From Tsukamurella paurometabola (GTDB lineage: Bacteria > Actinomycetota > Actinomycetes > Mycobacteriales > Mycobacteriaceae): a stretch of DNA of 64,000 nt. Shown here in pieces: positions 45,630 through 54,156 of the stretch (the first letter of the stretch is position 1; the number at the start of each line of letters is the position of its first letter). Made by a program: the position numbers and the translations under genes. The notes under the pieces are model-generated. The model was given only the letters and a program-made list of their open reading frames with translations. It did no database searches and had not been told where the DNA came from. The DNA lies in the NCBI RefSeq assembly GCF_900631615.1, contig NZ_LR131273.1, forward strand, positions 868,001 through 932,000, read 5' to 3'.

Positions 45630-46388
45630 CTACTCCCTGACCGCGACGGCGAAGATCCGTCGGAACGGCAGCACGGTCCCGAATTCCCGTGGCGGGTATG
45701 CGATGTTCAGCTCCGTCTTGTAGCGGGCGACGAAGTCGTCACGCTCGGCACCGTCGAGCCGCGCGAGCACCGGGCGCGCGCCGGTGCCGGAGATCCACTC
45801 GAAGACGGCGTCGGGACCCGGCAGGACGTGCAGGTACGTGGTCTCCCACACGTCGACGGTCCAGCCGGGACGCTGTAGGACGGCGAGGTATTCGGCGGGG
45901 TCGCGCACGTCGACGCGGCGGAAGTCGGTGACGCCGAACTCCTTCGCCGTCTTCGCCAGCAGCGCGTGCGACGGGGCGTCCTGATTGCCCGGCACCTGGA
46001 AGGCGAAGGCCCGGCCGGCACCGTCAGCGGTGGCGGGCAGGAGATCGATGTGCCGGTCGACCCACTGGTACATGGCGTTCGAGACGATCACGTCGGGGAG
46101 TTCGCCGTCGGGACGCCAGGCGGTCGCGTCGCCGGCCTCGAACGTCGCGCGGGGGTCGGCCACGTCCGTGCGGGCGCGCTCGATCATCTCCGCGCTGGAG
46201 TCGACGCCGTGGATCGCCGCCTCGGGCCAGCGCGCGCGGAGCGGCGCGACGTCGTTGCCCGGGCCGCACCCCAGGTCCACGACGGTGCGGGCGTCACCGG
46301 GGATGCGGGCGAGCAGGTCGAGGAACGGCCGTGTGCGCTCGTCGCCGTAACGGAGGTACTGGGATGGATCCCACCGGTGCGAAGTCAT
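45630..46388 (-). CDS. tam: Trans-aconitate 2-methyltransferase
   Basis: A 252-residue SAM methyltransferase, the same length as E. coli Tam. It shows WDPSQYLRYGDERTRPFLDLLARI, VVDLGCGPGNDVAPLRARWPEAAIHGVDSS, FQVPGNQDAPSH and WETTYLHVLPGPDAVFEWISGTGARPVL, all family blocks. It methylates trans-aconitate, which removes this inhibitor of the TCA cycle. ATG 46388 (MTSHRWDPSQY) is preferred to the ATG four codons upstream. Confidence 0.9.
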   Translation of the reverse strand: MTSHRWDPSQYLRYGDERTRPFLDLLARIPGDARTVVDLGCGPGNDVAPLRARWPEAAIHGVDSSAEMIERARTDVADPRATFEAGDATAWRPDGELPDVIVSNAMYQWVDRHIDLLPATADGAGRAFAFQVPGNQDAPSHALLAKTAKEFGVTDFRRVDVRDPAEYLAVLQRPGWTVDVWETTYLHVLPGPDAVFEWISGTGARPVLARLDGAERDDFVARYKTELNIAYPPREFGTVLPFRRIFAVAVRE

Positions 46389-46424
46389 ACAATCATCCAA
46401 TCAATTTGAGTGGAGAGGTGGACA

Positions 46425-47225
46425 GTGACTGAAACCGCGACGAACGAGCCGCACGTGCTGAGCATCGACCACGTGGACCTGGTCCGCACCGGTCGAAACC
46501 TCCTCGACGACGTCTCCCTCACCGTACGCCGGGGCGAGCACTGGGTCCTGCTGGGCGCGAACGGGGCAGGCAAGTCGACGTTGCTCGGACTCTGCGGCGC
46601 GGTGACGCACCCGACGCGCGGCACCGTCGACGTGCTCGGCAAGCGTCTCGGGCGGGTCGACATGCGCGAGCTGCGCACCCATATCGGACACGTCAACCCG
46701 CGCCACCGCCTCGACGCGCCGCTGACGGTGCGCGACGTCGTGATCACCGGCGTGACGAACACGCCGGAGTTCCCGCCGCGCTGGGCACCGACCGAGGCGC
46801 AGCGCACGCGCGCGGAGGAGCTCGTCGACACGCTCGGCATGTCGCGCCACATCGAGTCGCGCTGGCCGACGCTCTCCCAGGGCGAGCGGGGGCGGGCCCT
46901 GATCGCCCGCGCGCTGATGGGAGACCCGGCGCTGCTGCTGTTGGACGAGCCCGCCACCGGACTCGACCTCGCCGCGCGCGAGCGCCTGCTCACCACCGTC
47001 GACGGTGCGCGACGCGCCCACCCCGAGCTCGCCTCGATCCTGGTGACCCACCACCTGGAGGAGATCCCGGTGACCACCACGCACGCCGTCCTGATCCGCG
47101 ACGGCCGGATCACCGCGGCGGGCGCGGTCGACGACGTGCTGACCACCGACGCGATCAGCCACGCCTTCGACCACCCGATCTCGATCACCCGTCAGGACGG
47201 TCGCTGGACGGCGCGCTCCCACTGA
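46425..47225 (+). CDS. ABC transporter ATP-binding protein
   Basis: A 266-residue single ATPase. Walker A is GANGAGKST, signature LSQGERGRALIARAL, Walker B LLLLDEPATGLDL, and H-loop LVTHHLEEIP. It resembles the ModF/YlmA type, whose members often have no dedicated permease; none is adjacent. The start is GTG 46425, 6 bases after GGAGAGG; an ATG five codons upstream would bury the ribosome site. Confidence 0.85.
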   Translation: MTETATNEPHVLSIDHVDLVRTGRNLLDDVSLTVRRGEHWVLLGANGAGKSTLLGLCGAVTHPTRGTVDVLGKRLGRVDMRELRTHIGHVNPRHRLDAPLTVRDVVITGVTNTPEFPPRWAPTEAQRTRAEELVDTLGMSRHIESRWPTLSQGERGRALIARALMGDPALLLLDEPATGLDLAARERLLTTVDGARRAHPELASILVTHHLEEIPVTTTHAVLIRDGRITAAGAVDDVLTTDAISHAFDHPISITRQDGRWTARSH

Positions 47226-47280
47226 CCGATCGAATCGCGTGACCGGGCGGATCGCAGCAGCGATGCTCCATACTGAATAC

Positions 47281-47526
47281 ATGGATGCAGGAGTCGCGGT
47301 CATCATCGCCTTCTTCGTCGCGGTCGCGGTCGTTCCGGTCATCCTGATGGTCGTCGTCCGTCGCCGACAGAAGCGCGGTGAGTTGTCGGGCGGTTTCACC
47401 CCCGCCTTCCGCAAGTGGACGCTCGGCGAGGAGGCCGAGTGGCGAGACGTGCCGCCGTCCAATCACCACATCAGCAGCAGCCGGCACGAGCCTCCGCCGA
47501 CTCTCCGCAGCGACGGGGCCCGATAG
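47281..47526 (+). CDS. Small single-span membrane protein
   Basis: An 81-residue protein: MDAGVAVIIAFFVAVAVVPVILMVVV is one N-terminal membrane helix, followed by a basic stop-transfer stretch RRRQKRG and a hydrophilic tail. No family recognised. No clear ribosome site precedes ATG 47281; a TACTGAATAC element just upstream raises the possibility of a leaderless message. Confidence 0.55.
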   Translation: MDAGVAVIIAFFVAVAVVPVILMVVVRRRQKRGELSGGFTPAFRKWTLGEEAEWRDVPPSNHHISSSRHEPPPTLRSDGAR

Positions 47527-47551
47527 GCGAGTCACTGCGCAGATCCCACCG

Positions 47552-48085
47552 CTACTGCGGCGTGATCAGCGCGTACAGGTGATGATCGCGACGCTCGCCG
47601 CGCACGACTTTGAGGGAACGAAGGGTTCCCTCGCGGACCATCCCGACCTTCTCCAGCACCCGTGCCGACGCCACGTTGTCCACGTCGCACGTCGCTGCGA
47701 TTCGCACGAGCCCGAGCCGATCACGCCCGATCCCGATCAGCAGCTTCGCCGCTTCGGTTGCGTAGCCGTTCCCCCATACGTCAGGGGACAGTGAGTATCC
47801 CATCTCCCCGACCATGTTCGCCGAATCCGTCTGCCACACTGCAGCGCTTCCGACAACCCGACCCCTCACGAGCACAGCGAGCTGGAAGGCATCCGCCGAG
47901 GGCGTCAGTCGCTCGGTGAGAAAACGATGCGTATCGGCAGGACTGTTCGGCCCCCACGTCATGAACTCACTCACGCGCGGATCGGAAGCGAAGGCGTGAA
48001 CAGCGGCGAAATCGTCGGGCAAGAACCATCCCAAGCCCACCCGCTCGCCGCTCGCGACCATGTACCTCTGCCCTACTGCGCCCAT
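47552..48085 (-). CDS. GNAT-family (RimJ/RimL-like) N-acetyltransferase
   Basis: An acetyltransferase of about 177 residues: GLGWFLPDDFAAVHAFASDPRVSEFMTW, LAVLVRGRVVGSAAVW, EMGYSLSPDVWGNGYATEAAKLLIGIGRDRLGLVRIAATCDVDNVASARVLEKVGMVREG. The acetyl-CoA loop is WGNGYATEA. Substrate unknown. ATG 48085 is given; ATG 48061 (MVASGERVG), with AGAGG five bases upstream, is an equal candidate. The region looks slightly A/T-richer than average. Confidence 0.8.
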   Translation of the reverse strand: MGAVGQRYMVASGERVGLGWFLPDDFAAVHAFASDPRVSEFMTWGPNSPADTHRFLTERLTPSADAFQLAVLVRGRVVGSAAVWQTDSANMVGEMGYSLSPDVWGNGYATEAAKLLIGIGRDRLGLVRIAATCDVDNVASARVLEKVGMVREGTLRSLKVVRGERRDHHLYALITPQ

Positions 48086-48170
48086 ACCCTGACTGCCTAC
48101 CAGATCGTGATACCCGCTAATGAAAAGGTCGGGGGGAAGCACGGGTTGCTCTCCTCACTTCCGTCACTGC

Positions 48171-49963
48171 TCAGAAGGGCGGCGGTTGGAGCGGCCGCGT
48201 GTCGTCGTAGGTCACGCCGGCTGCCAGCGCCTCGGCGCGCTCCCGGTCCCGGGCGCGCTCCTCCGCCTCGGCGGTGCGGTGTTCGCGGTGCGCCTCGCGC
48301 AGGAGCTGGTTCTCCGCGCGGAGGGCTCGGCGTGCCTTCGCGCGTCGCTTCGCGGCAGTTGCGAGTCCGTCGGGGTTCTTCGGCTGTGGCGGTATCGGGT
48401 CGGGCGCGTCCCAGATGATCCGTTCGAGCCCGGGCAGTAGGTCTCGGGCGGTGCCAGGTGGGACGGTGTGGACTCCTCCGGCGGGATGGCGCCATTCGAC
48501 GGTGCCGTCGGGTAGGACGTCGGAGAGCCAACCGGTCTCGGTCTTGATCCGGTGGTGGAATCCGCACAGGGGCAGGAGGTTGCCCGGTGAGCCGCGTCCG
48601 GCGACGGTGGTGGTTCCGCCGGCGGCGGGATCGTGGTGGTCGTATTCGGCGACGTGGTCGGCCTGACACCGGTCGGAGGGCGTGCTGCAGCCGGGGAAGA
48701 CACAGGTGGGGTAGGTCAGGCGCATGACGAGCTGCTGATACCAGGTAGGCCGATAGCCTCCGGCGCCGCGGGCGTGCACCTCGCCGGTCGTGGGGTCGCG
48801 GCGGCCGAGGACCCTCCACTGCGTCTGCGCGGCGGCCATCAGCTCCCGCGCCTGTTCGACGGTGACCGGGCCCGTGATCCCCGGATCCCCAGCGAGGACC
48901 ACGGCTCCGCGACCTGCGCCGGCGCCTGCATCGGTGCCGGCGGCTGTGCCGCTCTCGTCGGCGGCACCCTCATCGCATTGCTCGTGCTCGCAGGTAGCGC
49001 CATCGGTGAACAGATCGGGTTCGGAGTCAGGCTCGGCGGCGTCCCCATCAGCAACGTCGGCAACGATGTCGGCGAGGTCGGTTTCGTTGAGGACGATCAC
49101 CGCCAGGGCTCGGATCTCCTGTGACACCGCCCCGGTCCGCGGACGGGCCTCCCGGAGGTCACAGGCATCCTTGCCGCACAGACACGCCAGGCTCCCGTAG
49201 CCCTCGGCCAACGCGACGAGCGCGGCGACCTGCCGCTGCCCCAGGGTACGGCCGTCGTCCCGGCACACCGACTGCGCCACCGGCCCGACCAGTGCCGACA
49301 ACCGCAGCGCCTGCTCCTTCGGCATCACCGCCTCCAGATCCACCAGCCCGTCCGCACGCGCATGGAACTCCAGCCGCTCCCGCGGCCCCGCCGGCGGCGT
49401 CTCCCGTGCCGCCGCGGGGTCCAACCGCACCAGGAGGCTCTTCGCCGCGTCCGCCACCGCCCGCACCGACAGCGACTGTCCGCTCCGGGCGATCAACCAC
49501 TCCGTGATCCGTCCATCGAAGACGACCGCGACCCGATCGTCCAGGACGGCCGCCGATGATCGCAGGACCTCCCGGACCACCGTCGCGCTCACCGTCCCGG
49601 CCGCGAACAACTCGAACAGGCGTGGGCACCTCTCCCGCAGATCCAGCCCACGATGCACCGCCGACGCCGCGCCGTGCGCCCCGCACCCAGCGCGGCACCG
49701 ACCTCCGCGACCAACTCGTCCCAGTCGTCCACGAACCGGCGCGACGACTCCTCCTGCGCCCGCCGGGCGTCATCACGCAGCTCGTAGAGCCTGGTCAACA
49801 CAGCCGACCGCTCCGCCTCCAACCGATTCTGCTCGACAGCCAACACCCGCAGACGCGCCAACGCACCCGCCGCGCTGAGCCCGGACACCGCACCGTCGAA
49901 CACTCGGGGCAGAGGGGTGCACACCCGCCTGCCCAGTGTGAATGCGTCGTCCGAATAGCTCAT
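48171..49963 (-). pseudogene. DUF222/HNH endonuclease (13E12-type), frameshifted
   Basis: A gene of about 595 codons split into two frames. From ATG 49963 the first encodes the N-part (MSYSDDAFTLGRRVC, LRVLAVEQNRLEAERSAVLTRLYEL, WDELVAEVGAALGAGR). Near 49655-49680, in a GCGC-rich run, coding moves to the minus-one frame and continues VHRGLDLRERCPRLFELFAAG through DUF222 and the HNH core (YPTCVFPGCSTPSDRCQADHVAEYDH, NLLPLCGFHHRIKTETGW). One missing base would join them. The family is multi-copy in Mycobacteriales and frequently broken. An A/T-rich promoter (TAAAAT on the minus strand, 49976-49971) lies just upstream. Confidence 0.82.
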
Positions 49964-50100
49964 GTTTTCTATTTTACCACTCTGCTTCGAACACAGATAG
50001 GGCCTGACACCACTGTCGAGGGCGACATCGCCCACCGGCGATCCTTGTCAGGGGTGCGCGGTTGACTGGGGGACACCACCGCCAACCCCAGGAGTTCTTC

Positions 50101-50685
50101 ATGCCCTTCATGGCACCCCCGGCCGGATCCGAGCGGGCGGGTCTCCGCGGCTTCCTCGCGCAGCAGCTCGACGGTCTGCGGCACACCGCGTTCGGTCTCA
50201 CGGAGGAGCAGATCCGCCTCTCCCCCGCTCGCAGCACGCTCACCGTGGGCGGACTGCTCAAGCACGTCACGCTCACCGTCGACGCGTCGTCGGCCCGCGC
50301 CGAGGCGGCACCGGCGCTGTTCAGCGATCCGCGACTCGACGCGATGGCCGAGGGCGACGACTTCCGAGTCGGCGACGACGAGACCCTCACCGCGCTGCTC
50401 GCCGGCTACGACGCGGCGACCGCGCGCGTCCTGGCGGTCGCGGACGGGGCGGACCTCGACGCGGTCGCGCCCGCACGCCCGGCCCCGTGGTTCCCCGAGG
50501 GCTTCGAGGGATGGACGGTGCGCTGGATCCTGCTGCACATCATCGAGGAGGTGGCCCGCCACGCCGGCCACGCCGACATCCTCCGCGAGGAGATCGACGG
50601 TGCCACCGGCTACCCGCTCATCGCCGCCGCCGAAGGCCTGGGCGACCTGGGTTTCGTCCAGCCATGGGCCCCCGACCGGGACTGA
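50101..50685 (+). CDS. DinB/DUF664-family protein
   Basis: A 194-residue four-helix DinB-like protein: GLRGFLAQQLDGLRHTAFGLTEEQ, GLLKHVTLTVD, and VRWILLHIIEEVARHAGHADILREEIDG provide the three spaced histidines that bind a metal. Some family members are mycothiol-dependent S-transferases; the mycothiol gene mshA in this window makes that plausible. ATG 50101 follows CAGGAG by 6 bases. Confidence 0.85.
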   Translation: MPFMAPPAGSERAGLRGFLAQQLDGLRHTAFGLTEEQIRLSPARSTLTVGGLLKHVTLTVDASSARAEAAPALFSDPRLDAMAEGDDFRVGDDETLTALLAGYDAATARVLAVADGADLDAVAPARPAPWFPEGFEGWTVRWILLHIIEEVARHAGHADILREEIDGATGYPLIAAAEGLGDLGFVQPWAPDRD

Positions 50686-50762
50686 CGCTCCGCCGGTGAC
50701 GCCGCGCGCGGCGCAGGAGCGGCGACGCCCGCGCAGGTGAGGCGGTGCCCCGGAGAACTGTG

Positions 50763-50793
50763 TTGACTTCGAGCGCGCTCGAAGGCCTAGCGT
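50763..50793 (+). promoter_or_regulatory. MerR-type promoter-operator with 19-bp spacer
   Basis: TTGACT (50763-50768) and TAGCGT (50788-50793) are separated by 19 bp, the overlong spacer that MerR regulators correct. Between them CTTCGAGCGCGCTCGAAG (50767-50784) is a perfect 18-bp palindrome. Transcription would start about at the GTG start codon 50801. Confidence 0.88.
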
Positions 50794-50800
50794 TGCTCCC

Positions 50801-51322
50801 GTGGTCGCAAGAACAGAGGAACTCGCCAGGATCGTCGGCACGCGTGGGCCGCTGCCGGACGTCGCCGAACTGCTCGCCGGGCCGGCGCAGGACGGCCCGC
50901 TCACCGTCGCGGAACTGGCGGAGCTGGTGGGCGTCTCGGGCCACACCCTGCGCTACTACGAGCGGATAGGGCTGGTCACCGTCGACCGCGACGGTGCCGG
51001 TCACCGCCGCTACGGCCCGCGGGCGATCGCCCGGGTCATCTTCCTGACCCGGCTCCGACTCTCCGGCATGCCGATCTCCGACATCACGGAGTACATCCAC
51101 CTCGTCGACGGCGGGGACGCCACGATCCCCGCCCGGCTCGCGCTGCTCACGGCCCACCGCGCCCGCACGGCCGCGCAGATCGAGGAGCTGCAGTACTCGC
51201 TCGCAGTGATCGACTACAAGATCGCGACCTACGGCGGCGCACTCGGCGACTGCGTCGCCGCCCCGGACGGACCCGCCGGGGCGCCCGGCACCGTCGAACC
51301 CCATGACTCCCAGGAGGACTGA
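50801..51322 (+). CDS. MerR-family regulator
   Basis: A 173-residue MerR protein from GTG 50801: an N-terminal extension of about 35 residues, then LTVAELAELVGVSGHTLRYYERIGLVTVDRDGAGHRRYGPRAIARV (HTH and wing) and a dimer coiled coil. Cysteines typical of metal-sensing MerR proteins are not clustered, so a small-molecule or redox signal is more likely. It forms an operon with the aldo-keto reductase (1-bp gap), as in other actinobacteria. Confidence 0.9.
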   Translation: MVARTEELARIVGTRGPLPDVAELLAGPAQDGPLTVAELAELVGVSGHTLRYYERIGLVTVDRDGAGHRRYGPRAIARVIFLTRLRLSGMPISDITEYIHLVDGGDATIPARLALLTAHRARTAAQIEELQYSLAVIDYKIATYGGALGDCVAAPDGPAGAPGTVEPHDSQED

Positions 51323-51323
51323 C

Positions 51324-52307
51324 ATGCTCCCCACCCGCACCCTCGGTGACCTGCGCGTCTCCGCCCTCGGCCTCGGCTGCATGGGCATGAGCCACGCCTA
51401 CGGCGCCGCCGACCCCGCCGAGTCCCGCGCCACGCTCGAGGCGGCCCTCGCCGCGGGCGTGACGCTCTACGACACCGCCGACATGTACGGCAACGGCGCC
51501 AACGAGGAGTTCCTCGCCCCGTTCGTGCAGGCGCACCGCGACGAGATCGTGCTCGCCACCAAGTTCGGCTTCGTCAACGACGAGAACGCGCGGCCGATCG
51601 GCCTCGACGGCCGGCCGGAGCGGGTGGCCGGGTGCGTCGACGGTTCGCTGCGCCGCCTCGGCGTCGACGTCATCGACCTGTACTACCTGCACCGCGTCGA
51701 CCCACAGGTGCCCGTCGAGGAGACCGTGGGCGCGATGGCCGAGCAGGTCGCGGCGGGCAAGGTCCGCACGCTCGGGCTCTCCGAGGCCTCCGCCGACGAC
51801 ATCCGGAAGGCCGCCGCCGTGCACCCGATCGCCGCGCTGCAATCCGAGTACTCGATCTTCACCCGCGACGTCGAGGACGGCCCGTTGCAGGCCGCGCGCG
51901 AGGTGGGCGCCGGCCTGGTGCCGTTCAGCCCGCTCGGCCGGGGCCTGCTCACGGCCGACCGCAAGGCCGTCGCCGCGGCGCTGGGCGGCGACGACTTCCG
52001 CCAGTCGATCCCGCGGTGGCAGGGCGAGAACCTCGAGGCGAACCTGCGGCTCGTCGACCGGATCGACGCCATCGCCGCCGAGCTCTCGTCGGCGGGTTCG
52101 ACGGTGACCGCCGCCCAGGTCGCGCTCGCGTGGGTGCTGGCGCAGGGCGACGACATCGTCCCGATCCCCGGCACCACGCGACGAAAGCACCTCGGCGACA
52201 ACCTCGGCGCCGCCACCGTCGCACTCACCGCGGAGCAGCTCGCCGAGCTGACCGCGCTCTCCGCCGTCGGTAGCCGACTACCCGAGCGCACTCTCCGGCA
52301 ACGCTGA
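51324..52307 (+). CDS. Aldo-keto reductase
   Basis: A 327-residue AKR. The tetrad is visible: Asp and Tyr in YDTADMYGNGANEEFLAPF, Lys in VLATKFGFV and His in LYYLHRVD. NADPH-binding loops ALQSEYSIFTRD and VPIPGTTRRKHLGDN follow. It reduces aldehydes or ketones. ATG 51324 has AGGAGG seven bases upstream; an in-frame ATG at 51303 overlaps merR. Confidence 0.92.
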   Translation: MLPTRTLGDLRVSALGLGCMGMSHAYGAADPAESRATLEAALAAGVTLYDTADMYGNGANEEFLAPFVQAHRDEIVLATKFGFVNDENARPIGLDGRPERVAGCVDGSLRRLGVDVIDLYYLHRVDPQVPVEETVGAMAEQVAAGKVRTLGLSEASADDIRKAAAVHPIAALQSEYSIFTRDVEDGPLQAAREVGAGLVPFSPLGRGLLTADRKAVAAALGGDDFRQSIPRWQGENLEANLRLVDRIDAIAAELSSAGSTVTAAQVALAWVLAQGDDIVPIPGTTRRKHLGDNLGAATVALTAEQLAELTALSAVGSRLPERTLRQR

Positions 52308-52356
52308 ACCTCAGCGCCAACCGGCGAGCAAGGCGAAGCCAAGCAGTCGCACCGAC

Positions 52357-52395
52357 CCTGGGTATCGGCGAGGAGGCCCCTCGCCGATACCCAGG
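52357..52395 (+). terminator. Strong hairpin after the AKR gene, overlapping the next gene's ribosome site
   Basis: A perfect 17-bp stem (52357-52373 with 52379-52395) and a 5-nt loop, 50 bp after the AKR stop. Its last bases AGG are the first half of the AGGAGG (52393-52398) preceding GTG 52405, so the structure may both end the AKR transcript and mask the following ribosome site. Confidence 0.75.
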
Positions 52396-52404
52396 AGGGA
52401 AACG

Positions 52405-52815
52405 GTGCATCCACAGTCATCGAAAGCCGGGCGCCCGACGGGCCGGATCGTGCTCCACTGCCGACGGGGCCGGCGAGGATTCTGGCAGAGGTTTGACCTC
52501 GTGGACCGCATCGCCGACTTCCTGTGGACCCGCGACCCGACGGATCTCATCAACCTGGGCGGCAACGGTCCGGACGTCTGGGCCACCGTGGACGGCCTCG
52601 TCAAGCAGTGGCCGCCGGCGACGATGTGGAGGACGAACACACTGACGGTGGAGGCGGGCGATCGGCTGCTGCGCGTCGCATGTAACACGGACGACGCCAC
52701 CTTCGCCTGGCTGCACCTCCCCGTCCGCGTGCTCCCGGGTCAGACGGTGACCGCCTACTACACCGCGCCGCGCGCGAAAGGCGTACCCGCGACGCTCGGT
52801 TTCACGCCGTCCTGA
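52405..52815 (+). CDS. Uncharacterised small protein
   Basis: A 136-residue protein from GTG 52405, with AGGAGGG seven bases upstream. The N-terminus is basic (GRIVLHCRRGRRGFWQRFDL). The middle, DLINLGGNGPDVWATVDGLVKQWPPATMW, and the C-terminal part (LTVEAGDRLLRVACNTDDATFAWLHLPVRVLPGQTVTAYYTAP) suggest beta strands. No family, signal peptide or membrane helix recognised. The real start could be GTG 52501 (VDRIADFL), which would remove the basic head. Confidence 0.55.
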   Translation: MHPQSSKAGRPTGRIVLHCRRGRRGFWQRFDLVDRIADFLWTRDPTDLINLGGNGPDVWATVDGLVKQWPPATMWRTNTLTVEAGDRLLRVACNTDDATFAWLHLPVRVLPGQTVTAYYTAPRAKGVPATLGFTPS

Positions 52816-52830
52816 CGCGCCGCTGATCGA

Positions 52831-53340
52831 TCACCCGGCGAGACCGGCGAGGGCGGCGAGGTGGTCCCGCCACCACTGCGCGAAGCGCAGCGAGAAGACC
52901 GGGAGCGGGAAGCCGTGCCGCGCTGCGTTCTCCGGCGGAATCGCGTCCCACCCGAAGTGCTGGACGGTGACGCGCGTGGACGGCGGATCGGCCTGCACCG
53001 CGGCGAAGGACACGTGCAGCTCGGTGTCCTGTCCGGTCTCGAACCCGGCTTGGCGCCAGCCGATCACGAAGCCGTGCGGCGGATCCCAGGCGCGGACCTC
53101 GCCGATCACGAACTCGGTGCCGTCGTCGTACCGCTCCAGCAGCCGGCCCGACGGCCCGGTCTCGAAGACCATCGTCCCGGTGCGTCCGCGGGTGAATTGG
53201 AACAGCCCGTTGTGCACCCACCAGTCGTCGATCCGGTCGGTGAAGGTCGCGAAGGCGCGCTCGGGTGTCGCGGGCACGCGCAGCGCGACCAGCACCCGCG
53301 ACGCGTCCGGGTCCCGGGAGACGCCGTGCGCGGGCGTCAC
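52831..53340 (-). CDS. SRPBCC (START-like, AHSA1) domain protein
   Basis: A 169-residue AHSA1/SRPBCC protein: VALRVPATPERAFATFTDRIDDWWVHN, GEVRAWDPPHGFVIGWRQAG and TRVTVQHFGWDAIP. The helix-grip fold binds hydrophobic ligands. GTG 53340 overlaps the ArsR stop (GTGA). With the ArsR and glyoxalase genes it forms a three-gene operon of a kind repeatedly seen in actinobacteria. Confidence 0.87.
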   Translation of the reverse strand: MTPAHGVSRDPDASRVLVALRVPATPERAFATFTDRIDDWWVHNGLFQFTRGRTGTMVFETGPSGRLLERYDDGTEFVIGEVRAWDPPHGFVIGWRQAGFETGQDTELHVSFAAVQADPPSTRVTVQHFGWDAIPPENAARHGFPLPVFSLRFAQWWRDHLAALAGLAG

Positions 53341-53666
53341 GATTCCTCCGCGAGCAGGTCCTGGAACGCGGTGAGCTGTTGCGCCCAGCCGCGTTCGGTG
53401 GCCTCGAGCCAGCCGCGCAACTCGGTCATCGGCGCCGAGCGCAGCGTGTAGATCCGCACGCGTGCGTCGTGCGCGGGGTGTTCCTCGCTCACCAGTCCGG
53501 ACGTGCGCAGCACCCGGAGGTGCTTGCTCAGGGTCGACGGGCTGGTCCCCGTCTCCGCCGTCAGCTCGCCCGGCCGGCGGGGCCGTTCCGCAAGGAGTTC
53601 GACGACGCGGCGGCGCACGGGATCCGAGAGCGCCGCGAGGGTCGCGTCCAGTTGAGGCGCCGTCAC
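53337..53666 (-). CDS. ArsR-family regulator
   Basis: A 109-residue winged-helix repressor: LDATLAALSDPVRRRVVELLAERPRRPGELTAETGTSPSTLSKHLRVLRTSGLVSEEH. Metal-binding cysteines are absent, so it belongs to the SRPBCC-linked, non-metal group. GTG 53666 overlaps the glyoxalase stop (GTGA) and the gene overlaps the SRPBCC gene on the other side. Confidence 0.88.
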   Translation of the reverse strand: MTAPQLDATLAALSDPVRRRVVELLAERPRRPGELTAETGTSPSTLSKHLRVLRTSGLVSEEHPAHDARVRIYTLRSAPMTELRGWLEATERGWAQQLTAFQDLLAEES

Positions 53667-54124
53667 GACCAGTTCTTCGCCCGGATCGACGTGCCGATGG
53701 CGGCCTCCGCCTCGGCTCGGCCGACGTCGCGGACGTGCTGCGCGAAGGTCCACACGTGACCGTCGAGGTCGGCCGCCCGGTAGGTGCGGTCGCCGTAGAA
53801 CTGGTCCTCGGGCTCTTGAACGATCGTCGCCCCGGCTGCGCGGGCCCGTTCGCAGTGCGCGTCGATGTCGCCGTCGAGCTGGATGTGGAGCGACTGGGTG
53901 TTCACGCCGCCGACGTTGGCGGGGCTGCGCGCGGAGTCGCTCCACTCGGAGCCGACCATGATCCGGCCGCCGCCGCAGTCCATCTCGTAGTGGCCCATCG
54001 TCGGCTGGTCCGGCGGCGGGTCGATCGCCATCGTCGTCTCGAAACCGAACGCCTTCTCGAGCCACTCCAGGGCGGCGGGGGCGTCGCGGTAGATCACTGC
54101 TGCTGCGAGGTTGCTGCCATCCAT
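53663..54124 (-). CDS. Glyoxalase/bleomycin-resistance (VOC) family protein
   Basis: A 153-residue VOC protein: AAVIYRDAPAALEWLEKAFGFETTMAID, GGGRIMVGSEWSD, SLHIQLDGDIDAHCERARAAGATIVQEPEDQFYGDRTYRAADLDGHVWTFAQ. The two beta-alpha-beta-beta-beta modules and metal positions (His, Glu) are seen. Substrate unknown. ATG 54124 starts MDGSNLAAAV. First gene of the glyoxalase-arsR-SRPBCC operon. Confidence 0.87.
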   Translation of the reverse strand: MDGSNLAAAVIYRDAPAALEWLEKAFGFETTMAIDPPPDQPTMGHYEMDCGGGRIMVGSEWSDSARSPANVGGVNTQSLHIQLDGDIDAHCERARAAGATIVQEPEDQFYGDRTYRAADLDGHVWTFAQHVRDVGRAEAEAAIGTSIRAKNWS

Positions 54125-54134
54125 ACCTCGCAAT

Positions 54135-54155
54135 TATTTCCTGTTTTGGAAAATA
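54135..54155. promoter_or_regulatory. Candidate ArsR operator/promoter
   Basis: TATTTCC and GGAAAATA flank TGTTTT: an inverted repeat with one extra A in the right arm, in a strikingly A/T-rich patch between the MFS stop and the glyoxalase start. Location and form fit the operator of the ArsR gene in this operon. Confidence 0.5.
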
Positions 54156-54156
54156 G

